From the NCBI GenBank assembly GCA_963772805.1, contig CAVYYU010000008.1, forward strand, positions 868,001 to 932,000: a stretch of DNA of 64,000 bases, in the 5' to 3' direction. Under the pieces are notes generated by a model. The model worked only from the letters and a program-made list of their open reading frames with translations. It ran no database searches and was not told the DNA's origin. Both the position numbers and the translations under genes were made by a program. This DNA is from Legionella_A sp963772805 (GTDB lineage Bacteria > Pseudomonadota > Gammaproteobacteria > Legionellales > Legionellaceae). Positions 44,466-54,952 of the stretch are shown one piece after another; positions within the stretch are counted from its first letter, which is position 1; every line of letters begins with the position of its first letter.

Positions 44466-47400
44466 TCAAGTACCATAGCCACTGGTATTTTCCTTATATT
44501 CGGCACTAGAAGATGACCGGATATTATTAGACTCAAAAAAGCCAAAAGTCCGTGGTTGATTTTCTACCCCTCGCGATTCAACATTTAATTGCTCATAATG
44601 TGTTTTATTCGATGTATGCACGACATCGAATGCACGATTCTCATCGCCCTTATCTACCGACCAACCGAGCACCAAATTAGCACTCCCATTTACAGCAGGC
44701 TCCCATATTCGAACGGTGTGATTCGTCGCCTCTGCCCACGCGAGCATCATGCAAGAACCCAACTGTTTTGTCGGTATGTTTTGTTTGATGAAGTCACTGA
44801 TGAAGTCTGGCTGGCTTATAAAATCACGGTATTCTTGATAAGCATTATCCTGTTTTTGTTGCGCTACGCACAATTCACTAATCACTGATTCCATCTCATG
44901 CCCATTATAGCCATTATAATAACCAATAATTTCATTCAGACTAACTTCTTGTTGTGGCCCGATTATATTTAATTGTCGTAAAAGACGCTTATGGGTTGCA
45001 ATTACCACATTACGATCCGACTCACGCTGACTGAATGCGCCATATAGATGATGAAGTATTTGATAACTGGCCGGCAAATTGGCAATGCCGAACTGAAGTT
45101 GGTCCACATACTCACTAGGATAATCATTTAAGATCTGTTTGATTAAATGATGTTGAACAGCCCTATTATTGAGATTTGCAGGCTTTAACAATTCATCCAT
45201 CACACTTTTACGTGTTTCATTTAAAGAAATAAAACCACAGCTAACAGGAACACCATTGCTATCTACGCCATTATTGAATTGCTGGCTGAAACTAACTTTT
45301 TCATTTCTCGTAAGACCATAAACTCCATTTCTAACCTTAGTAGATAATTCTGTTTTCAATGATTGCTGACCACTCATTACAGGATTAGATGATTTACTTT
45401 CAACCCCGCCCGCTGAAAACAATGATCCGGCAACTAAATCCTTTACCGAAGGACGTGCCGATATTATATTTAACGAAGTTAATGGTTTTTTACTCGCTAT
45501 TGCAAGCGCAGGTAATTCCAATGAAAGAATATCCTTATATAGATGTCCCACATCCCCAAACCCATTTTTAAGTAAAAATCGGCTGATTAACTTTTCAAGG
45601 TGCGGGCCTTGAGGTAAAAAATGCCCGGACAAGTTGTTTATTTGCGTTATTTTCCCATCTACAACGATGATTTCACCTGCAGCATAGACGGCTTTGAGTT
45701 GAGAAAGTTGCGGGTGATGAAGGTATCCGCGTCCAGATCCAAGATATCTAGGTGCTACAACAAGCTTACTTTCTGCAGTCAACACATATAACAACGTATT
45801 GGTAGGTAAATTAGGATGCCCAATCTCAGCTGGTGATAAATTTTTTATCGTTGGAAGAGACTGTATATCCTTGATTAAATCGTGAAATAAAGGCGGCTTT
45901 TGAAACGTACCGAAGCGCTGATAATTTTTAAATAATTTAACACCTTTAATTGCCGCCCCTGGAAGATAGATACTTGTTAACAATGAAAATCCCGCTTCTA
46001 TTTGTTGCGCTCCAGAGGCATTTAGAAGCGCCTTACCCGCTTCTTTTATGTCAGTGCCTCGCTGCTTCATTCGACTATCAGCCTCTGCATGTGAGTCCAT
46101 TTTATTGGTCGAAATATAATGGCCTAGACTAATAAGGCTTTGTTCAAACGCATCGGTAGCACCGAAATAATTGTTATTATAACTTTGAACAGCCGATAAA
46201 ATAGTAGCATCATAGGTATATCTGGATAACGGGTATACGAATGATTCTAATGGGTGCATGATCGTATTTACTAAACCTTTCAAACCATCATAAATACCTT
46301 TAATTGGCGCTACAGCATACTCAACGATTTGATATTCATCAACAAAATCAGAGGTTACTTGGAACACTTGCGCCGATGTTTTTGACATATTACGACCGGT
46401 GTAATTGCTGGTTAGCATTAAGCCCGCACCTGCCGCTGTCAGTGCGAAACCTGAACCCGTTGGCCACAGTGGAACACCCACACTGGCAGCAAAAAGACCC
46501 GCGGTACTTTGGGAAAAACTTCCCAAAGTACCCATCCCCGCCCCTAATGCACTGATCGTAGGTGAGTAGCCATCACTTCTTAATTCACCATAGAAAGGAG
46601 CAAATTCTAATAAATTGCTCACCGTTGACACAATAGGTATCGACTTGACTATCGTCTTTCCGAATGTGGCTATAATACTTGTCGTATGTTTCAGAGGAAA
46701 CACCAGCTGATTGAATTTGATGCCTGCGTAAATACTACCTGATGCCCCAATACCTGCGGTAATACACGCCTCAAAAGGAGTTGCGCCAGAATGTCTGCCA
46801 TGGGTATATGATTCATGAAAACAAAGAACTGGCTCCATGAAATGTAATCCTTTTTGAAAGTACCTTAAATTTTTGGTTGTTAAATAACGCAACGGATCCA
46901 ATGGCAGATTAGTAATTGCGTATCCTGCTTGCCGGAATTCATGCTCGTATATTCTAGCGAGCATATGAGCGCCTAGGCGCAACTGAGGTGTGGTAGCAAA
47001 TTTTGGAACAACATGCTCGAACGAGTGAATTAACGGCTCTAATATGTGTACGTGATTAAAATTAAAATCATGTGAATCAAGATCAGCACCATAAACATTT
47101 GAAAGAGGTTCGGATGACGTCGCTGCGAAGGCATCTTCTGAAACTATTGGAAAATTATAATCCTCCAAAGCACGGCGTGCTGAGATGTCCGGCGGTAATC
47201 GTAAAGTAAATTTACCTGCTTTTTCTTTGCCAAGCTCAGGTTGCTTATCGCGCTTCTGCGGCTCTGGCTGCACACGTTTGATTTGCTCTTGGTGTGCGAG
47301 CGCATCCTGTTTCTCGTTTTCAAACCGCTCTATCATCTCCATTTTGGATTCGGAGTTGATCACACCTGATACTTCATTTTTAATCGCTGTCGGATTTCCT

Positions 47401-50400
47401 AATGGGAGAAACAGCCCAAAATGCGTTTTTTTAGTAGTAGCATTTCTATTATTTTGCGCGTCATTAATAAATGCTTCATTGATTTGTTTGCGGCTTTCAT
47501 GTCTAAATTCCGCCTGAACAAACCCTTTCACGGCCGAGTTTTCTGAGTTTTTAGAGAAAGCACCACCAATCGACAGGCTTGTAGTCGAGGAATGATCGTG
47601 GATATTTTGACGATTAATTTCATCAACATCTAATTGAAGATCCGGCGATTGCAGCCCAGCCCCTATTAGATTTAATTTTTTTGCTTTGATCTGCAGCTTC
47701 TCATAACGGATGCCTGCCTGTTCAGAAGCCCAACGACTCTCTTCCTCGCCCACACTAAATCCAAACGAACCCCCTGTCGATACATTGAACGAACCACTTG
47801 CCCCATCCATCGTATCCTGCTTCGTTTCCAACGTTATGGTGGTCGCTTCCAGCTGCGCTTCTTTGCCTGTCAATACCGCATTCAGAGTCATATCATGACC
47901 AGCTTTCAATGACAGTGTGCCCACGTTCAAATGACTTAGCTGGTGTTGCACGCCATCCACATCGCGGTAAGCGCCATCTACGCCTACGGTTGGCGTCATG
48001 CTAGCCGTATCAAGCCCCACCGAGACCCCGAGCGTTCTTGATTCGAATTTTGTTTCGGTAACGGCCGAGGTAATCGCAATGTTACGCCTTGCCGTGACTT
48101 TCATTCTCTTGGCGGTTACACCAATACCTTCAGCTTGCATATCCCGCCCAGCCTTCATCTCCACAGCATCGGCATCAAATTGTGCCGTCAGCGCTTCTGT
48201 TTGTGAATGATTAGTCGTCGTTTTGCCGACACGAATTTTGGGATTTAAATGAATTTGACTTTTGACAAAATCAGCCCAGTCAGTGGCTTGTTTATAGGCT
48301 TTATAAACCGTATAGGCGTGATATAGCGTTCGCAGTACACCCATCGTCACATCAGCGGCATCTTTAGAATGCGCTAACTGACTCATGCTCTCCAGAACAG
48401 GAAATTCTTTAAGCAGCTCCTGCGCGCCTTTTTTAAAATCGCCTTCAATACAAGCTTCTAATGCTCTTGAACCAAAAAAGCTTAATGCAATGCTACGATG
48501 TATTTCTTGAGTCACCTGTTTTAAATATACAGCCGGAAAGAGAATATCTTCTTTTGCTTCAAGATATACATTTGGACTGGAGAAAACAGGTCCTTCCATT
48601 GATAGGGAACCATCGGTCGCGATAATTACTACGCGTCCATGGGGGCCCACTAAATAATACGGCCGTATTGCCGACTGACGGCTTATATGGGATGAACTAT
48701 TAACGTGAGAAAAACCAACAATACCTGATGTTCTAGCGTGAACATGGCTATCAAGAACCTGCACTTTTTCAAGCACTGAAGCCGCTGTAATTTTGACATA
48801 ATTAGGAGCAATAAACTGCGTTGCGACTGATTGGTATGGGCCCTGCGTTAATAAGTCGGTATTATTTAAAAACATACATGGGGAACCACGTTGCGCACTG
48901 CTAAAACGTACCGTTATGGCTCCTTTCTTTTTACTCAGTGATGGCGGTAATTGTTGGGTAATCACCTGGGTATTTAATGTAATGCCTTTAGAGTATGTCA
49001 GCTTCCCTGTGCCTGTTTTTATCAAGGCGGTAAAGTTGACTGTTTCACCCGTAACATCAAGGCTATTTCCCAGATCGAGCGTTGGACTGTGTACGGAATA
49101 AGTTGGAAATTGCCCCGATAATGATTTGCTACTCCAGAATGTACGTGCTTTCCCGTCATATGAAGCTACACCAGTCTCAATAACGGGATTAGCAACGTGA
49201 TTATTAACAATCAACATTCCTTTTTCAGCCCGAATAACGCTCCCGGTATGGATTAGCTCGTCGCACTTCATGTCCAGCTCGCCACACTCTAAACTGGCTT
49301 CTTGCTGTATGGTACGTTTCGTCATCCAATATTGCGTGTTCTTTGTTTTTTTACTCAGACCTCGTCTTGATCTCTCTGATTCCGTCATTAATACTAGCTC
49401 TTCAAAACAACGTGTTTCAACATGCACTTTCTTAACTTTAATTTGCAGTCGTTCTGTACCCACAACCTTACCCGTGACGTGTAATTGTGAATCTTTGTCA
49501 CCGATTAAATTCAAGATAGTTGCCACAACTGAAGTACCTGGACTTAAGGACAGTTTTTCGTAACTTGCTGGAAATACTGCCTTCGGTTTCAAACAATGTT
49601 CGATTACGCCGTTTTTTCCCTCAGTCGCTACCATCACATGAACTATCATCGGTTCTGTTGCCGCATCGATTAATTCAACCAAGCCATTATCCAGCGTAGG
49701 GATTAATGCCCTGGATTGAGCTTGATCATCGCGACGCATCAACTGCGGATTCTGTTGCATCCACTGTCGTGCATTTTCTACCCAAACTTCATAAAGGTCT
49801 TCTTTGGTCAAATGGTGGTATTTCGGTGGAATATTGCCAAAACTTTGTATTGTGGCAAGAAAGACTTTTTTAATTTCATCTGCATAGGGAAAGATAAGGC
49901 GTATTTTATTTTGCGTATTTTCAAACAACCCTTCTGGCGTGATAACAACTTGGGGTGACTGAGGAAGCGTGGGATGAAACGTCAAAATGTCTCTGAAAAA
50001 TGAATGCCCCTCCTTTGACTCTTCCAAGCTGGATTTCGGCGAATTTGATTTACTAAAAATATCCATGACACGTCTAAACGGTTCCAACTTTGCTACATGA
50101 GTATTGGTTGTGTAACCTACAGTATTGGTTGTGTAACCTACAACTGCTTTTCCTTCGAACATAAAGGTTAGCGTGCCGCCAGCACGATAGTTTGCTGTAA
50201 GCACTAAAGGATGATTTTTATCATTTTTGTAAACGCCATCCCATAGACCAACACTAGCTGGGTAGTATTTACCATCGCCATCACTATAAAATTTTATTAA
50301 ATAAGTTCCATCTTGAGCTTTTCTACATTTTCTATCTCCTGACCTATGAACGCCTTGGTCTCTGTGAACTTGGGTGTAATGCTGTACGTCGGGTTTTTCA

Positions 50401-53400
50401 CCTTGTGTTTGAGTCTTGAATTTCAGATGAGCAGCAAAGAGAATTGTTTTGCCAGTCGCTGCAAAATTGCCAGCAATTGATATAACCGGTGGTACAGACA
50501 AAGCTCTGTCATGGGTAATGGTTCCGGACACCGACCAAATATGTTCAAGCCCTAAAGCTGCAACAGAAAGAGGCCCTGGAGACGTTTTTCTTTCAGTTAA
50601 AATCCGGTGTGTAGTTACAGGTGCATCAAACAATGCATTACCGCCAATAAAAACTTCATTAGCAACATCATCCCAACCATCGGGCGCTTTCATACTAAAG
50701 TCTTTTTTAATATCCAGCTTGGTATGGTAGGTTTTTAATGATGTCTCTGCTTTTATCGTACAATGTCCCTCACTTCTAATCTCACAAGTCGATTGTGGAG
50801 AAAATTGTCGGCCAATCGTGACATCCGTTTTGGATTCCATCGTTAAATTTTGATTAGCACCTAGCGCTGCAAACGGTATATCAATTTTACTCGCTTTAAT
50901 CTCAACAGCGCCCTCAAATGCTTGCACTTGCACAAGCTTGCTCTGTTTATCTTCACCAATGATAATCGGTTGCGTAAAGGAATTGATTTTAAGATTGATA
51001 TCCTGCCGCTTTTCTTCGGGTTTAGATTCAGAATAACCCGCGTAAATATTCTCTCGAATGTCTAGCGGCTTGGTCGCACCAGGAAGTACGCTGATACTGA
51101 CGGAGCCAACATTATAGATAGGCGCATTTATGACGCCTCCTTCCTGTAAATTAACGTCCAGACTACTGGAATCACAAAGATTTTCAGTTTTATAGCGCCA
51201 TTTTTCTGTGGTGAAGACACGCCTCTTCCCCGCTAACACCTGATTTTGAATCGATAAATCAGGTGCGTTTAACGCGACTGATTCATTCGCCTTCATTTTA
51301 TTATTAATCGCCAACGTGCCTGTGCGTTGCTTGATATCAATTGAACTTTGTTCAGCCAACACCCCATTTAAATCGGATTTTTTACCTATGCTCACTTTCA
51401 CTTTATTGCCACTGAGTGCGCTGTCCTGTCGCACAAACTCTCCATCAAGGTGTGTTCCTGTTGTTCCATGCAATCTGCTGTCGCTATCGGTTACTATTTT
51501 TTCTCCCTCGACATAACAACCAGCTCGCGTTGATAAAATTTGTCCGCCATCGGTGGACTTAATAACGCCAATTTTTATCGAGCCTTTTTTAGTAGGAAGA
51601 ATGCTTTGTACTTTCACATCGCCTACGGTAGCGATAACATGCCCTGCTGCATTAGCAAAATCACCTTGAATAGTGATATCAATCTTACCCGCTTCAACCA
51701 TGCCTTTCTTATTGGTGCAATGCTTGCCCTTGAGCACAAAATCATCTTTTACGACGATGCGACCATCATTATTATTAAGTGTAGTCGTGCTTTGTCGATC
51801 GCTAATTAACCCTCTTATTTTGACCCGTTTGGCTTCTAGCGATCCTTTATTATTATTTAATTGGGCGCATACAAATTCGATGCTAGCCTTATTAACATGA
51901 AGTTTGTTACCCGCGGTACTGATGACACCACCCGACTGGAATCGATAGTTCAGCCCATCTGCCAGTTGCTCTATCGCTAACGTGCCATCCTCATGTAAGA
52001 CCAGTGACACATTGTCCAATTCATCCCAGCATTCTATCTGGGCTTTTCCATGGTTAAAATTCCCTACACAGCCGTTGTAAATGTCAGTTGGCTTTTCTTC
52101 TTTGGAGATTTGTTTCGTGATCGCCAAGTGATAGGGTCTTGCCGTGTTATTTAATGATTTACTTAATTTAAAATTATAAAGAGGATAAGGATTGCCTGCT
52201 TTTTCTAACGTTGTGATTGCAGGATCTTTCAGTCGTGATATCGTGCTATTGGTGTAATCAAGCGTATCTTTGATGCTTTGCTGCATTAGGTTATAAACGT
52301 CCGGAGATTTCTCTTCCTGTTTAGACTCTTTGTTTGCTGGTTTGGGCTGTACTGTTTTCAAACCATCTTCAATCGATTTTTTTTGCTTCTCAGAAGGTTT
52401 AAGTCCGGCATCCATTAATTTCCGCACAATAGCCCATTGTTTTTGCGCGATTGCCAGGCAAAACAAATGAGGCTTATCAGTATCATTTAAAGAAAAATTA
52501 CGGTGGGGAGAATAATTGGGATGCCATGCAACGGCACCTGGATCAGAGGTCGTAAACTCAAGATCCAATTTCGCACCTTTTTGCAGCAAGAAATCAACAA
52601 CATCGCCATGACCGCAATGCACCGCCATCATCAAGGGGGTAAAATTGCTAACGGGTATCGGTTTATTAACATCGGCCGTGAATACCTTCAAGCGCGATAA
52701 CGCTTTCAGGTCGCCCAGCATAATAACCAGCCATAACAAGCAATCCTGATTCACTTTAGCATGTTCAGGCACAACACCTGCTTCAACCGCTTTATAAAAC
52801 TGATACGCCTCGCGCAGATCTTTTTTATTCAGCACGCCATTGGCTGAATTGATGTCTCGTATTAAATAACGCTGAATAATACAGTTGTGATTATTTTCTT
52901 TTGACCAAAGTAGAGAGTTATAAAAATAATTATAATGCTCGTCAATATCATAGCCATTTGCACAATAAAGCACGGCCAGCTCGAAACGGGCGTTATTTAA
53001 AATATATTTGACCGGTATGATATTACTACCCCAAGTATCCCCCCGATCACTTCGACTGCCATTCCCATACTGAAGATCCTTCCCGCCAGACTTAAACAGC
53101 TCATGCAGCATCAATATGGAAGTAGGCAATACCCAATTAGGCGAGGCAAATTGCATCCCAATATAATGAATAGGCTGCCCCCAAGAATCAAATAGATTAG
53201 GATTTGCGCCATTTTCCAAATCAAATTTGAATTCTTTCAACAATGCATTACGTGCATCTGAAATAACGTTGTTCGCAGCTTTATCGTAAAATCCACTCGT
53301 ACGCATAAGAATGCTTTCTTTTGAGTCTAATTCGCTGAATTTTTCTTGACTCACGCCTGTTAAAACACACACATAGTTCACCATCAAACGACGTAATTCC

Positions 53401-54650
53401 AATTCATTTAATAGCATCAATAAATTATCTTTATTTGTACCCGGTTTTAACATTTCTCTGATTGGCGTATTTGCATACTGAGCACCACTAAGTGACTCAG
53501 CACGGCATTTGAACAATGCAGATCCAACCTGTAAACGAAAATGGTTATATTGGCGTACTAGTAACTCTAAAATTTCTTTTCTGTTTTTACCAAGAGCGCT
53601 AATCAAATCATGCGAAATTTTATATTGTTTAGCTGCACGATTGAGCAGAGGACCAGCGTATGAGTCAAATTGGTAGACTTCTATTGCACGACCATAATTC
53701 TCGCAAATGGCATCCAGAACTTTTAAGTTCGGCAGATCGGTTAACTTAACATGATTCATTAAATAGCCAGGAACCATGTTGCTCAATTGAGTCATTAATA
53801 ATTGAAAAATAGAGCAACTATCAAACTCTTTACTACCCACTATTTCTACCGCTTTTTCAACATTAACCGCACTTTTTGATTGCGAGATCTGAATACTGGC
53901 CTGTCCATAGGTATCCATCCAGTCTGTTAATTGATCGAGAAGTGATTTCTTTTCTTGGCTAGACAATGTTGACCCAGACGTCATTTCCTGTTGGATATTA
54001 TCGAGAGTGGCAATCAACTCTTTGTGATGCGGGGCATCATACGATAATGCCGTCATCGATTCGGTAATCAATTCACTGTATTGCTTTAATGCTGCCAGTG
54101 CATCGATATTAACATTGGTATTCTGAACGTTTGGTTCTGTTTCTGACATCTTTTTTTCGTTGGAGATGGTTCTAAGATATTGATTTCTATCGCTCGCAGC
54201 CTGCTGAACAATCACCGTATATTGCGCAGGAGCCAACTGCGAGTTAACACACATCTGTTTAATACCATCAACATCCGCATCGAGCAGCGTACTCTTTGTG
54301 CCCTTTCTTAAGCCGTTGTAATATGCAGCCAAATGATTCTGACCTGTGGCATATAACATTTGCACTTTGGCCGCATTAGCCGCTTTATTTGCCTTGGTCG
54401 CCGCCAACATTGCAGCGGCATATCGGCCTAAGGTAAATAACCCCATACTGACTTCGAGATAGGTTTCGGGACAATACAAGTCTCTTTTTAGTGCGCTGTT
54501 ATAACGCAAAATAGCGCCATCTGGATCAGTTATTAAGAGTGCGTGCCCTTCCCTAATTAATTGTGCAACGCTCAACTCATGCAAATTTGATGCAGACAAA
54601 TTTGTTGATGGCTCTTCTCTTTTACTTTCAACTTTAGATCTATCTGGCAT
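44466..54650 (-). CDS. Giant multidomain protein: TPR/ankyrin N-part, haemagglutinin-like beta-helix, OTU-like C-terminus
   Basis: 3,394 residues from the ATG at 54650 (an upstream GTG at 54695 has poorer context). No signal peptide or TPS-type secretion domain. TPR-like helices occur at about 30-110, ankyrin-like repeats at 640-720 (PLMMAVHCGHGDVVDFLLQK). About 900-2250 is beta-rich with short repeated strands typical of filamentous-haemagglutinin helices; at about 2150-2350 come haemagglutinin-repeat-like units (VEMKAGRDMQAEG, LSLKAGHDMTLN). A Gly/Ala hydrophobic stretch lies near 2700-2745. The C-terminus (3130-3360) has Cys3138 in PVSCGFISL and His3351 in THYEQLN, spaced and shaped like an OTU cysteine protease; this is tentative. 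No transporter gene adjoins. Confidence 0.65.
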   Translation of the reverse strand: MPDRSKVESKREEPSTNLSASNLHELSVAQLIREGHALLITDPDGAILRYNSALKRDLYCPETYLEVSMGLFTLGRYAAAMLAATKANKAANAAKVQMLYATGQNHLAAYYNGLRKGTKSTLLDADVDGIKQMCVNSQLAPAQYTVIVQQAASDRNQYLRTISNEKKMSETEPNVQNTNVNIDALAALKQYSELITESMTALSYDAPHHKELIATLDNIQQEMTSGSTLSSQEKKSLLDQLTDWMDTYGQASIQISQSKSAVNVEKAVEIVGSKEFDSCSIFQLLMTQLSNMVPGYLMNHVKLTDLPNLKVLDAICENYGRAIEVYQFDSYAGPLLNRAAKQYKISHDLISALGKNRKEILELLVRQYNHFRLQVGSALFKCRAESLSGAQYANTPIREMLKPGTNKDNLLMLLNELELRRLMVNYVCVLTGVSQEKFSELDSKESILMRTSGFYDKAANNVISDARNALLKEFKFDLENGANPNLFDSWGQPIHYIGMQFASPNWVLPTSILMLHELFKSGGKDLQYGNGSRSDRGDTWGSNIIPVKYILNNARFELAVLYCANGYDIDEHYNYFYNSLLWSKENNHNCIIQRYLIRDINSANGVLNKKDLREAYQFYKAVEAGVVPEHAKVNQDCLLWLVIMLGDLKALSRLKVFTADVNKPIPVSNFTPLMMAVHCGHGDVVDFLLQKGAKLDLEFTTSDPGAVAWHPNYSPHRNFSLNDTDKPHLFCLAIAQKQWAIVRKLMDAGLKPSEKQKKSIEDGLKTVQPKPANKESKQEEKSPDVYNLMQQSIKDTLDYTNSTISRLKDPAITTLEKAGNPYPLYNFKLSKSLNNTARPYHLAITKQISKEEKPTDIYNGCVGNFNHGKAQIECWDELDNVSLVLHEDGTLAIEQLADGLNYRFQSGGVISTAGNKLHVNKASIEFVCAQLNNNKGSLEAKRVKIRGLISDRQSTTTLNNNDGRIVVKDDFVLKGKHCTNKKGMVEAGKIDITIQGDFANAAGHVIATVGDVKVQSILPTKKGSIKIGVIKSTDGGQILSTRAGCYVEGEKIVTDSDSRLHGTTGTHLDGEFVRQDSALSGNKVKVSIGKKSDLNGVLAEQSSIDIKQRTGTLAINNKMKANESVALNAPDLSIQNQVLAGKRRVFTTEKWRYKTENLCDSSSLDVNLQEGGVINAPIYNVGSVSISVLPGATKPLDIRENIYAGYSESKPEEKRQDINLKINSFTQPIIIGEDKQSKLVQVQAFEGAVEIKASKIDIPFAALGANQNLTMESKTDVTIGRQFSPQSTCEIRSEGHCTIKAETSLKTYHTKLDIKKDFSMKAPDGWDDVANEVFIGGNALFDAPVTTHRILTERKTSPGPLSVAALGLEHIWSVSGTITHDRALSVPPVISIAGNFAATGKTILFAAHLKFKTQTQGEKPDVQHYTQVHRDQGVHRSGDRKCRKAQDGTYLIKFYSDGDGKYYPASVGLWDGVYKNDKNHPLVLTANYRAGGTLTFMFEGKAVVGYTTNTVGYTTNTHVAKLEPFRRVMDIFSKSNSPKSSLEESKEGHSFFRDILTFHPTLPQSPQVVITPEGLFENTQNKIRLIFPYADEIKKVFLATIQSFGNIPPKYHHLTKEDLYEVWVENARQWMQQNPQLMRRDDQAQSRALIPTLDNGLVELIDAATEPMIVHVMVATEGKNGVIEHCLKPKAVFPASYEKLSLSPGTSVVATILNLIGDKDSQLHVTGKVVGTERLQIKVKKVHVETRCFEELVLMTESERSRRGLSKKTKNTQYWMTKRTIQQEASLECGELDMKCDELIHTGSVIRAEKGMLIVNNHVANPVIETGVASYDGKARTFWSSKSLSGQFPTYSVHSPTLDLGNSLDVTGETVNFTALIKTGTGKLTYSKGITLNTQVITQQLPPSLSKKKGAITVRFSSAQRGSPCMFLNNTDLLTQGPYQSVATQFIAPNYVKITAASVLEKVQVLDSHVHARTSGIVGFSHVNSSSHISRQSAIRPYYLVGPHGRVVIIATDGSLSMEGPVFSSPNVYLEAKEDILFPAVYLKQVTQEIHRSIALSFFGSRALEACIEGDFKKGAQELLKEFPVLESMSQLAHSKDAADVTMGVLRTLYHAYTVYKAYKQATDWADFVKSQIHLNPKIRVGKTTTNHSQTEALTAQFDADAVEMKAGRDMQAEGIGVTAKRMKVTARRNIAITSAVTETKFESRTLGVSVGLDTASMTPTVGVDGAYRDVDGVQHQLSHLNVGTLSLKAGHDMTLNAVLTGKEAQLEATTITLETKQDTMDGASGSFNVSTGGSFGFSVGEEESRWASEQAGIRYEKLQIKAKKLNLIGAGLQSPDLQLDVDEINRQNIHDHSSTTSLSIGGAFSKNSENSAVKGFVQAEFRHESRKQINEAFINDAQNNRNATTKKTHFGLFLPLGNPTAIKNEVSGVINSESKMEMIERFENEKQDALAHQEQIKRVQPEPQKRDKQPELGKEKAGKFTLRLPPDISARRALEDYNFPIVSEDAFAATSSEPLSNVYGADLDSHDFNFNHVHILEPLIHSFEHVVPKFATTPQLRLGAHMLARIYEHEFRQAGYAITNLPLDPLRYLTTKNLRYFQKGLHFMEPVLCFHESYTHGRHSGATPFEACITAGIGASGSIYAGIKFNQLVFPLKHTTSIIATFGKTIVKSIPIVSTVSNLLEFAPFYGELRSDGYSPTISALGAGMGTLGSFSQSTAGLFAASVGVPLWPTGSGFALTAAGAGLMLTSNYTGRNMSKTSAQVFQVTSDFVDEYQIVEYAVAPIKGIYDGLKGLVNTIMHPLESFVYPLSRYTYDATILSAVQSYNNNYFGATDAFEQSLISLGHYISTNKMDSHAEADSRMKQRGTDIKEAGKALLNASGAQQIEAGFSLLTSIYLPGAAIKGVKLFKNYQRFGTFQKPPLFHDLIKDIQSLPTIKNLSPAEIGHPNLPTNTLLYVLTAESKLVVAPRYLGSGRGYLHHPQLSQLKAVYAAGEIIVVDGKITQINNLSGHFLPQGPHLEKLISRFLLKNGFGDVGHLYKDILSLELPALAIASKKPLTSLNIISARPSVKDLVAGSLFSAGGVESKSSNPVMSGQQSLKTELSTKVRNGVYGLTRNEKVSFSQQFNNGVDSNGVPVSCGFISLNETRKSVMDELLKPANLNNRAVQHHLIKQILNDYPSEYVDQLQFGIANLPASYQILHHLYGAFSQRESDRNVVIATHKRLLRQLNIIGPQQEVSLNEIIGYYNGYNGHEMESVISELCVAQQKQDNAYQEYRDFISQPDFISDFIKQNIPTKQLGSCMMLAWAEATNHTVRIWEPAVNGSANLVLGWSVDKGDENRAFDVVHTSNKTHYEQLNVESRGVENQPRTFGFFESNNIRSSSSAEYKENTSGYGT

Positions 54651-54952
54651 TACACTACCCCATTTGGTTCTGTTGCAAAATAAAAACAATCTCACAATTA
54701 TCGCTAAAAAAGATCACATAGACTTATATTGTGTCAGTCTATACGGGGATAGCACATTTAAACAGAGGAAAAATCCCCCTATTGTGTTGATTAATATGGC
54801 GTGACCGATTGCCGATAAGCTCCATTTTATCGACTCCCGACCAGAGATAAGCGTTGCTTCCTATTTTCACCAAACATTATTGATAGTTTTTTGCTCACAT
54901 GGTATAATAGATGGCACATAGCCGCTTAATGCAAGATTTTTGAGAATTAACC
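54651..54952. other. Divergent promoter region of the giant gene and the LuxR gene
   Basis: 302 bp, AT-rich, no gene seen. It should hold both promoters; TATAAT (54902-54907, in GGTATAATAG) is a plausible -10 for the LuxR-type gene. No clear operator symmetry was found. Confidence 0.4.

Noticed and set aside
47185..48210. Several + strand frames inside the giant gene (also 44589-44888, 49270-49563 and others)
   Set aside because: All are antisense to a continuous 3,394-codon frame with coherent domains; composition (Ser, Pro and Cys rich) is typical of antisense shadows.
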